From: Acinetobacter vivianii
GTDB lineage: Bacteria > Pseudomonadota > Gammaproteobacteria > Pseudomonadales > Moraxellaceae
DNA length: 64,000 nucleotides
Direction: 5' to 3'
Assembly (NCBI RefSeq): GCF_014635885.1
Contig: NZ_BMDR01000005.1
Location: forward strand, 1 to 64,000
Every line of letters starts with the position of its first letter. Within the stretch, counting starts at the first letter, position 1. Below the pieces are notes generated by a model that was given only the letters and a program-made list of their open reading frames with translations, was not told where the DNA came from and did not search any database. The position numbers and the translations under genes were made by a program. Shown piece after piece: positions 57,841 to 64,000 of this stretch.

Positions 57841-57882
57841 AACTGTAAAACCCTGTTTTTGACCCATAAAAGAACGATCACT

Positions 57883-59535
57883 ATGTCAGAAAATACACAC
57901 AATAGCCAAGATTCTGAAGAGAACCTGACCGAGTTAACTCAGCAGGATACGGTTTTCGCGGAACCCGAAAAAAAGAAAGGGCGCTGGAGACCTGCGCTGA
58001 TCTGGCTGGTTCCTTTTATTGCCTTGTTAATCGCGCTTTCACTTGCTGCAAAAGCCGTGCTGGATACGGGCCCAACCATTGAGGTGTCTTTTCGTACCGC
58101 TGAAGGCTTAGTTGCAGGGAAAACCACGGTTCGCTATAAACAGGTGGATATTGGTCTGGTTCGCCAGATTGATTTGTCTGATGATCGTTCTCATATCATT
58201 GCCAAAATTGAATTGCGCAAAGATGCCAGTAATTTTGCAGCCAAAGATTCACGCTTCTGGGTGGTGCGACCTCGTATCGGTACAGGCGGGATTTCCGGAA
58301 TTGATACTTTATTATCAGGCGCTTATATCGAAGTGGATGGGGGCAAGGCAGAAGAAAAGCAGGAAGACTTTGTTGGACTTGAGGTTCCACCTGTTGTTTC
58401 CTCGGATATACCGGGTAAAGTGTTTTTTTTAAAGGCACAGGATTTAGGTTCGCTGGATATTGGGGTGCCTATTTACTACCGCAGAATTAATGTTGGGCAA
58501 ATTACGGCGTATAAACTGGCAAATGATGGCAAAAGTGTAGAGCTCCAAACATTTATTCAATCGCCTTATGATAAGTTCGTGACCACAGATGCACGCTTCT
58601 GGCAGGCCAGCGGGGTGGATGTGACCTTGAATGCTTCAGGATTTAATCTGGATACCCAGTCGCTTGCCAGTATTGTTGCGGGTGGGATTGCATTTGGCTA
58701 TCCAGAAAATTCGTCGGCAGGCATTGCACCTAACCACAGTTATTTTACCTTGTCAGATTCTCGCAAAGAGGCCATGAAAGAGCCTGATGGTAAACCTCGC
58801 CCGATTATTATGTATTTTGATCATTCTTTACGTGGTCTGACGGCAGGTGCACCAATTGACTTTATGGGCATTGAAATTGGAAATGTTAAAGCCATCAATG
58901 TGGAGTTTGACCAGAATTATACCCAGTTACGGATGCGCGTCGATGCTGTGATTTATCCATCTCGTTTAGCACATGGCAAAGAACTTGATCCAGATGGTGA
59001 AATCTTTAGAAACTTCATTGCAAAAGGATGGCGTGCTCAAATGCGCACAGGTAATCTGTTAACAGGGCAGAATTACATTGCATTTGATAAATTTCCGAAA
59101 GCCAAACCTGCTGCTTTAAAAATGCGTCCAGATGGGCGGGCTGAGGTGCCAACCACAGCAACTGAACTGAGTGGATTGCAAGCGCAAGTGTCACAGATTG
59201 CGGATAAGGTAAGTAAGTTCCCACTTGAAGAGATTGGTCAAGATGTTCGTAAAACCTTGAATAATATGAATACCACCATTGAATCAACCGACAAATTGGT
59301 GAAACAGTTAGATGGTAAAGTGGCACCTGGTTTACAAGCGACTCTGAATGATGTCCGTAAAACCATGCAATCGAGTGAATCGATTTTATCTAGTGACGCG
59401 CCAATGCAGCAGGACGTGCGTAAAGCATTACAGCAAATGACTCGGGCAGCGGCATCATTACAATTGATGGCAGATTATATTGAACAACATCCTGAATCGT
59501 TGATTCGCGGGAAAAAAGCAGAGACGAATAAATGA
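57883..59535 (+). CDS. pqiB: PqiB-like MCE protein
   Basis: About 550 residues from ATG 57883 (MSENTHN); an in-frame TTG at 57859 is less likely. A single N-terminal anchor (residues ~45-65, PALIWLVPFIALLIALSLAAKAV) is followed by three MCE/MlaD repeats (GPTIEVSFRTAEGLVAGKT; IPGKVFFLKAQDLGSLDIG; PIIMYFDHSLRGLTAGAP). A C-terminal helical region forms the needle. PqiB builds a hexameric tube across the periplasm for lipid transport between the membranes. The stop overlaps pqiC. Confidence 0.92.
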   Translation: MSENTHNSQDSEENLTELTQQDTVFAEPEKKKGRWRPALIWLVPFIALLIALSLAAKAVLDTGPTIEVSFRTAEGLVAGKTTVRYKQVDIGLVRQIDLSDDRSHIIAKIELRKDASNFAAKDSRFWVVRPRIGTGGISGIDTLLSGAYIEVDGGKAEEKQEDFVGLEVPPVVSSDIPGKVFFLKAQDLGSLDIGVPIYYRRINVGQITAYKLANDGKSVELQTFIQSPYDKFVTTDARFWQASGVDVTLNASGFNLDTQSLASIVAGGIAFGYPENSSAGIAPNHSYFTLSDSRKEAMKEPDGKPRPIIMYFDHSLRGLTAGAPIDFMGIEIGNVKAINVEFDQNYTQLRMRVDAVIYPSRLAHGKELDPDGEIFRNFIAKGWRAQMRTGNLLTGQNYIAFDKFPKAKPAALKMRPDGRAEVPTTATELSGLQAQVSQIADKVSKFPLEEIGQDVRKTLNNMNTTIESTDKLVKQLDGKVAPGLQATLNDVRKTMQSSESILSSDAPMQQDVRKALQQMTRAAASLQLMADYIEQHPESLIRGKKAETNK

Positions 59536-60230
59536 TCATTACAACATTGAAAAAAGCATTTACTGCTCAGGACGCGATACGTTGTGCTGGAATTTGTACG
59601 ACGACTTTATTAATTGCTGCATGTTCCACTTCACCTACACCGAATTACTATACTCTGGCAAATAAAGTCACGCCTTTGCCGAGCTCTAAAGTGAAGGTGA
59701 TCGAGGTATTGCCTGTGGGTTTACCTGATCGAATCAATCGTGCGCCTCTGGTGATACAGGAAATCAATGGTCGATCAAATATTCTGGATAATGAACGCTG
59801 GACTTCAACCTTAGGGGCAGAGTTAAGAGATAATTTATCTGCTGGCTTACAGCAAAAGCTTGGTGCCGTCGATCGCTATAATAGTGGGATGATCGGTGGA
59901 AAGGTGTCTTATCGGGTTGCGACGGACTTTTCCCATTTTGATATTGTGAATACCACTTCTGCGAATAATAAGAATGTTGAAGTTTCTGTGGCATGGATCA
60001 TTAAACGTAATGATCCGAGTATCACGATCAATCAAGATTCTACCCAGAATCAGCAGTTGGCTTGTCGGATGACATTCACTCAGCCTGTCAGTGCCAATAA
60101 TAACCAGATTCCAACGATTGTGAGCAGTGCAAGTGCTTCACTGGGTCGCGTGATTGATGCAATGGCAGTTTCGATTGCTGCTTTGGATTCAAAAGTGCCC
60201 GTTCGAGTGGAAGGAGCGGTTTGTTCTTAA
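59532..60230 (+). CDS. pqiC: PqiC-like outer-membrane lipoprotein
   Basis: A 232-residue lipoprotein of the ABC-type-transport auxiliary/PqiC family. The signal ends in a lipobox (LLIAAC-S, Cys ~31), then NYYTLANKV, KVIEVLPVGLPDRINRAPLVIQ and WTSTLGAELRDNLSAGL. PqiC meets the PqiB tube at the outer membrane. The ATG overlaps the pqiB stop. Downstream is an A/T-rich hairpin at 60292-60364. Confidence 0.9.
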   Translation: MIITTLKKAFTAQDAIRCAGICTTTLLIAACSTSPTPNYYTLANKVTPLPSSKVKVIEVLPVGLPDRINRAPLVIQEINGRSNILDNERWTSTLGAELRDNLSAGLQQKLGAVDRYNSGMIGGKVSYRVATDFSHFDIVNTTSANNKNVEVSVAWIIKRNDPSITINQDSTQNQQLACRMTFTQPVSANNNQIPTIVSSASASLGRVIDAMAVSIAALDSKVPVRVEGAVCS

Positions 60231-60291
60231 ATCTTTATAAATCAGGGTCGATAGATTCTTAGTGAATAAATACGACTAAATCATCAAAATT

Positions 60292-60364
60292 AAAAATAGC
60301 TTAAATCAGGCTAAAAACTATTTTTATCCTTATGATAAATTTAATTTTTCTTTAAGCTATTTTT
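60292..60364 (+). terminator. Nested hairpins after pqiC
   Basis: AAAAATAGCTTAAA (60292-60305) can pair perfectly with TTTAAGCTATTTTT (60351-60364), ending in a T8 run; its first 8 bases can alternatively pair with CTATTTTT at 60318-60325. Either would end the pqi transcript. Confidence 0.55.
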
Positions 60365-60389
60365 TTTATCGTGCTGACATCAAATCATC

Positions 60390-60977
60390 ATGGATCGATT
60401 GGCAATGTCAATTGAAGATGTAAATATTAATATATTTCAGTGGATTAATGCCGCTGCGACGCAAAATACATTTTTGGATAAAATCGCTATATTCGCTTCG
60501 CATAATTTAATTGGCGGTTTATTAGGATTTTTACTCATTTCTGTATTTTTTAAGAATAAAAAATACAGAACACAATTTATTAAATCTTTAATCTTTGTGC
60601 TGGTCGCATTGTTATTTACCAATGTTATCCATGCATTCTATTATCATCCGCGTCCATTTGCGATGGGGCTAGGACATACGCTGGTCGGGCATGGTTCAAC
60701 TTCATCATTTCCTAGCATGCATACGTTGACCGTTGCCACGATTGCTTTTTCTTATTTGCTGTCAGGATTTAGAAAAATAGGAAGTATCGGATTATTACTA
60801 AGCGTTATTGTAGGCTGGTCAAGAATTTATGTCGGTGTACATTTTCCTTTTGATGTGATCGGTTCATTTGTTTTTGCATTTATGATCGTTTGGGGAACGA
60901 ATTATATATATGAAGAATATAGAATAAAATTAATGAAAATGATTGCTGTTCCTGTGATCGAGGAAAATATACTTTAA
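60390..60977 (+). CDS. PAP2-family membrane phosphatase (undecaprenyl-diphosphatase-like)
   Basis: A 195-residue integral membrane protein (starts possible at 60390 or 60405). PAP2 motifs are visible: YYHPRPFAMGLGHT (KxxxxxxRP-like, motif 1 Arg-Pro), SSFPSMHTLT (SxxxxH-type motif 2) and GWSRIYVGVHFPFDVIGS (motif 3: SRxxxxxHxxxD). This fits a phospholipid or undecaprenyl-pyrophosphate phosphatase of the PgpB/YbjG type. No ribosome site is clear. It stands alone between the pqi operon and the convergent T6SS genes. Confidence 0.85.
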   Translation: MDRLAMSIEDVNINIFQWINAAATQNTFLDKIAIFASHNLIGGLLGFLLISVFFKNKKYRTQFIKSLIFVLVALLFTNVIHAFYYHPRPFAMGLGHTLVGHGSTSSFPSMHTLTVATIAFSYLLSGFRKIGSIGLLLSVIVGWSRIYVGVHFPFDVIGSFVFAFMIVWGTNYIYEEYRIKLMKMIAVPVIEENIL

Positions 60978-61064
60978 ATCATTTTTATTAAAATGCTTGT
61001 GGTCACTTTTATTTGCAGTAAAGACAGATAATCATCATTATTATAGGTCTATGTATTTTAAAAA

Positions 61065-62033
61065 CTATGAATCACCTGATTTTGCTGTTAATTGACCTTC
61101 AGCAATCAATTGATCCGCCATTTCTTTGGTTTTCTTTAAATCTGGCATACGATATTCGGTATGACCATAATCTTTAATTGATTTCCAGCGACCGCCCCAA
61201 GTCAAGCCAACCGATTCGGCGACTTGGCCATATAGTTCATAACCCCGCATTGCCCACGGATCTCGTTCACTAATCACGACTTTCCCATTGCGTTTAAAGG
61301 CGACATCGGCTGCCAGACCAAATTGGTGATAACTTTGATAGCCTTTGGCACGCGTGGTATTCGGGTTACCCGCCAGCATATTTTGACGATTTGGACTACG
61401 ATAACCTTCAAGTAGTACCAGTTCATAGCCATGCTGTTCTTTCATGATTTTAAAGACCATGAGCAGACGCTGTTTGTAACGTGGGTTAATTTTATCCCAT
61501 TTACGATCCACCATTGATGAGTCCAGACTGCCATGAGAATGGGTCAACGGCACTTCAATTTGTGAAGCATCAATGCTTGGATCGGTCATATGCTGAGCCT
61601 GATAAGCCTCTTCTAAGCGTGTTGCTTCCACAATCGCATCTTGAATAAGAGTTTCATCGACATCTGGTGGAGGACTGAGCATTTCTCCATTGAGTAGGGC
61701 ATAGACCTGCGGATCAGTTTCTTTTAAGTATTCAGCTTCAATCCGTGTTGAACTGATAGGACGCGTAAACGCAAAGATCAGAATACTGGCAAATAAAAAG
61801 AAACCTGCGATCAAGATCCACCATTGTTGCAAATGCCAATGTGATTGTAATTTTTCTGGAGATGCTGCCTGATGCATATGCTCTGCAAATTGCATGGCAT
61901 TGGCGATTTTCTTTTTCCCGCTTGGAAGTAAGGATTGTAAAAGCTGCGTACATTTGTAACGCAGCTCATAGGACATCAGTAAAATAAGCCCAATTGCAAC
62001 CCCGACAAAGCAGAGAAAAATAAACCAGATCAT
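61065..62033 (-). CDS. tagX: T6SS-associated peptidoglycan peptidase, TagX-like
   Basis: A 322-residue membrane-anchored M15/VanY-type peptidase. Two hydrophobic segments (residues ~1-20 and ~71-90) precede the C-terminal catalytic domain with LLEGYRSPNRQ, the zinc motif Ser234-Tyr-His236 ... Asp243 (SYHQFGLAAD), and His291 (YGHTEYR). In Acinetobacter T6SS loci TagX is an L,D-endopeptidase that opens the cell wall for assembly of the apparatus. It follows the 198-residue membrane protein by 3 bp at the end of the visible T6SS gene series. Confidence 0.87.
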   Translation of the reverse strand: MIWFIFLCFVGVAIGLILLMSYELRYKCTQLLQSLLPSGKKKIANAMQFAEHMHQAASPEKLQSHWHLQQWWILIAGFFLFASILIFAFTRPISSTRIEAEYLKETDPQVYALLNGEMLSPPPDVDETLIQDAIVEATRLEEAYQAQHMTDPSIDASQIEVPLTHSHGSLDSSMVDRKWDKINPRYKQRLLMVFKIMKEQHGYELVLLEGYRSPNRQNMLAGNPNTTRAKGYQSYHQFGLAADVAFKRNGKVVISERDPWAMRGYELYGQVAESVGLTWGGRWKSIKDYGHTEYRMPDLKKTKEMADQLIAEGQLTAKSGDS

Positions 62034-62036
62034 GTG

Positions 62037-62633
62037 TTACTTGAGTTCATTTACAGCGAAAGGCTTCTGGGTAACTTTAATCTGTACGGTTGCATCAGGT
62101 GCTTCCGCTTCTGGCTCTTTGGGTGCGACCACTTTAGCAGGCTGAGCTACGGGTTTTACCACTTTTGCTGGCACAGCTTCGCTTTTTGGATGAGCTGCTT
62201 TTGCTGGAGCAACAGGCTGAGCTGCTTTGCCATTGGGTTCATTGGCAAATGGCGATGCATGTTGTGCCGTTTGAGCAGGCGCAGCAGCAGGTGGCGGAGT
62301 ACGCTGGAAGAACTTATTTAGATCATTACTACCTGGTTGAGTAAAGTTACTGTCTTCTTCTGACTCAGTCGATTCATATTGAACAGGAGCCGCTACTTCT
62401 GTTGCCTGTGTCGTTTGCTTGGCACCCGGAAGTACCGTGGTATTTTCTTCTACAACCTGAGTCGGTTCGACATATTCACTGGATGATCCTGTTCCTGTGG
62501 ACAACATAAAGAAAAATAATGTGGTCAAAATAATCCCTGAAATAAATCCAATCAGTAAATAGATCACAGGAGATAATGTTTTTTTCTTATTTGTCTGTAA
62601 GATGCGTAAAGAGGTAGTTCTTTCCTGACTCAT
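62037..62633 (-). CDS. Membrane-anchored Pro/Ala-rich T6SS-locus protein, unknown
   Basis: A 198-residue protein with a short basic cytoplasmic head (LRILQTNKKKTLS), one membrane helix (residues ~22-45, PVIYLLIGFISGIILTTLFF) and a long disordered periplasmic tail rich in Pro, Ala, Gln and Lys (e.g. PPPAAAPAQTAQHAS; PAKVVKPVAQPAKVV). No enzymatic domain is recognisable. It sits between tssL (11 bp) and tagX (3 bp), so it is surely co-transcribed. The layout suggests a linker or scaffold reaching into the periplasm, perhaps positioning the membrane complex or TagX; this is inference. Confidence 0.75.
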   Translation of the reverse strand: MSQERTTSLRILQTNKKKTLSPVIYLLIGFISGIILTTLFFFMLSTGTGSSSEYVEPTQVVEENTTVLPGAKQTTQATEVAAPVQYESTESEEDSNFTQPGSNDLNKFFQRTPPPAAAPAQTAQHASPFANEPNGKAAQPVAPAKAAHPKSEAVPAKVVKPVAQPAKVVAPKEPEAEAPDATVQIKVTQKPFAVNELK

Positions 62634-62644
62634 ACTTCAATCAA

Positions 62645-63454
62645 CTAAGGCAAATGGATAGTAATATGTGCTTCTTCTGCTGGCGCTGAAATCACATTTT
62701 GATAGGGTGTTAAAGCATTATGATTTTGTTTGTTCAGCATAAACTTTAAACCTGCGAAGGTCAGCGCTGCGAATAACAATAAGAAAATCAGGATCCAGAA
62801 AAATGGCAATTCATGATGAATAATATGTTTGATCTGATCTGGAATCGCGGCGAACGGAGAGAATGCTGCTTTTTTGCCTTTGAGATAATCAATTTCATCA
62901 CCCACACGTGCAACCAGATGATTGAGGCTTTCAACAGACTCAAGACGATATTTGCCTTGAAAACCAAGCAATAAACAGTAATGAAACACTTCAAGCGATG
63001 GCAGACGATCTTTGCCGCGACTACGCAGTTGCTCTAGAATCTCAAAAAAGCGATAACCGGCAAGCTGAGAGCCAAATAAACTTAACTGTAACGGGCTGAT
63101 GAGCCAGCTATTTTGCAAGTTAAAGTAGGCAGCATCTTGTTGCGTTGCAATGGTTTCATCAATCAATGCACAAAACGCATATTTAGCATCATGAATATCA
63201 TCTGCTGAAAATTGCAGTCGCTTCGCCTGTTGCTCAAAACGGTTGAGTAAATCCAGAATTTTTTCACGAAAATCACTTGGATTTGAGGGGATATAGCGAT
63301 TACGCAGCAAGAAAACTAAATAAAATCCATCATGTAACAGATCAATCAGATTCGTTGCTTGTGCTTTATTTTGTGGTTGGTCAGAGCTAGGTAAGCCTGA
63401 ACCAATTTTTCCATCATCAAATAAAGAAGGAATACCAGCTGGATGTTGAGTCAT
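62645..63454 (-). CDS. tssL: T6SS membrane-complex protein TssL (DotU/IcmH family)
   Basis: A 269-residue protein with a cytoplasmic DotU domain (LIDLLHDGFYLVFLLRNRY, YAFCALIDETIATQ, FFEILEQLRSRGKDRLPSLEVFHYCLLLGFQGKYR, split) and one C-terminal membrane helix (around residues 220-243, FFWILIFLLLFAALTFAGLKF). It anchors the T6SS baseplate with TssM and TssJ. There is no C-terminal peptidoglycan-binding domain, so wall attachment must come from another protein. It begins 10 bp after tssK. Confidence 0.93.
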   Translation of the reverse strand: MTQHPAGIPSLFDDGKIGSGLPSSDQPQNKAQATNLIDLLHDGFYLVFLLRNRYIPSNPSDFREKILDLLNRFEQQAKRLQFSADDIHDAKYAFCALIDETIATQQDAAYFNLQNSWLISPLQLSLFGSQLAGYRFFEILEQLRSRGKDRLPSLEVFHYCLLLGFQGKYRLESVESLNHLVARVGDEIDYLKGKKAAFSPFAAIPDQIKHIIHHELPFFWILIFLLLFAALTFAGLKFMLNKQNHNALTPYQNVISAPAEEAHITIHLP

Positions 63455-63464
63455 TGTTATTCTC

Positions 63465-64000
63465 TTAACTATTCATTACAGCAATGAGTTCAATACTAAT
63501 ATCTTGGAAACCTGCTGGCACATAGACACAGATGGATTCTGACTCAAGCATACGTTGATAGAGTTCGTGATGCGGTTCAATTTCGAAATAACTCACACCT
63601 GAACGCACTGGAATTGCTGTTGGGACTTGCATCAAATGATGCAGTGGAACCGCAGGCAATGCCGCAATCACGCGTTGCTCTACATCAATGGTGCTACCGA
63701 CTTTAAAGCGTAACGGCACAATCTGGATGAGTTCATGCGTTTGCATCATACTGCTTGAGACTGCGATATAAAGACGCGTATCACGGGTAATCTTGTCAGA
63801 CTCAAGGCTGCCGACCCAGTAAGATGGGCGTGTTTCTTTCAAGGCAATGCTGAAATAGCGACTTGAAATAATGGTATCCAGCAAATCTCTCAGAATGACA
63901 TCGAGTTGCTGGAAACTGTCCTGTAACTGATGGTGCTTATAATGCGGTAAATGATCGACATCATAGGCGGTTGAGAAGGTCAGCAGGGAACCAGTCAGAC
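63465..64000 (-). CDS. tssK: T6SS baseplate protein TssK, C-terminal part
   Basis: The gene continues past the right edge; the frame stays open to 64000. About 178 C-terminal residues are present, including LLTFSTAYDVDHLPHYKHH, then LRDLLDTII, and the end domain SGVSYFEIEPHHELYQRM ... SICVYVPAGFQDISIELIAV. These are TssK features. TssK trimers link the baseplate to TssL/TssM in the membrane, and tssL follows directly. Confidence 0.92.
   Translation of the reverse strand, partial: LTGSLLTFSTAYDVDHLPHYKHHQLQDSFQQLDVILRDLLDTIISSRYFSIALKETRPSYWVGSLESDKITRDTRLYIAVSSSMMQTHELIQIVPLRFKVGSTIDVEQRVIAALPAVPLHHLMQVPTAIPVRSGVSYFEIEPHHELYQRMLESESICVYVPAGFQDISIELIAVMNS

Overview
The window looks like chromosomal DNA of an Acinetobacter species (Moraxellaceae). 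The evidence is an AT-leaning base composition, the divergent catM/catB arrangement with an ATAC-N7-GTAT CatM/BenM-type operator, a trigonelline (tgn) degradation cluster like the one known from A. baylyi ADP1, and the end of an Acinetobacter-type T6SS locus with a TagX-like peptidase. I see no rRNA, tRNA, CRISPR array, insertion sequence or prophage. Everything is inferred from reading the sequence; no database search was possible.

Layout. (1) 1-2.8 kb: the catechol branch of the beta-ketoadipate pathway on the minus strand (catB-catC-catA, a terminator, then the start of a CoA-transferase gene catI), with catM divergent. (2) 4.3-8.6 kb: a secreted serine hydrolase of the beta-lactamase/NylB type, an OprD-family porin and a LysR regulator. 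The hydrolase and porin are each preceded by a copy of one ~68 bp element whose core resembles the CatM operator. (3) 8.8-15.7 kb: iron uptake, with a Fur box, a DUF3649/PepSY/DUF3325 membrane operon, and a convergent FecA-type receptor with FecR and FecI. (4) 15.9-24.7 kb: a tripartite RND pump with two inner-membrane transporters (MdtABC-like) plus an outer-membrane factor. (5) 25.1-27.6 kb: a large fadE-type acyl-CoA dehydrogenase, followed by a 36-residue membrane protein. (6) 28-31 kb: a periplasmic protein and a TonB-dependent receptor interrupted by one in-frame TAA.

(7) 31.4-44.3 kb: a catabolic island. An amidohydrolase/SDR pair is followed by a GntR/FCD regulator (with a DUF1330 gene) divergent from an operon of a DUF1185 protein, alpha/beta hydrolase, flavin reductase, luciferase-like monooxygenase and aldehyde dehydrogenase. 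An NCS1 permease, a porin, a succinate-semialdehyde dehydrogenase and a carboxymuconolactone-decarboxylase-like protein follow. The core matches TgnD, A, B, C, E: ring-opening oxygenation of trigonelline (N-methylnicotinate), oxidation of the aldehyde/lactol, hydrolysis to methylamine, formate, CO2 and succinic semialdehyde, then oxidation to succinate. A 22 bp perfect palindrome lies before the first operon and a degenerate copy lies before the tgnE pair, suggesting one regulon.

(8) 44.6-56.2 kb: NAD-malic enzyme, an Lrp/AsnC regulator, then glutamate dehydrogenase, the arginine succinyltransferase operon astCADBE and an amino-acid permease, i.e. a route from arginine to glutamate and 2-oxoglutarate. 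(9) 56.4-60.2 kb: a pqiA-pqiA'-pqiB-pqiC envelope operon with PqiA split into two proteins. (10) 60.4-61 kb: a PAP2 phosphatase. (11) 61-64 kb: a T6SS cluster end on the minus strand (tssK partial, tssL, a Pro/Ala-rich membrane protein, tagX). The least understood parts are the DUF1185 and accessory genes of the tgn island, the duplicated promoter element and the small membrane protein.
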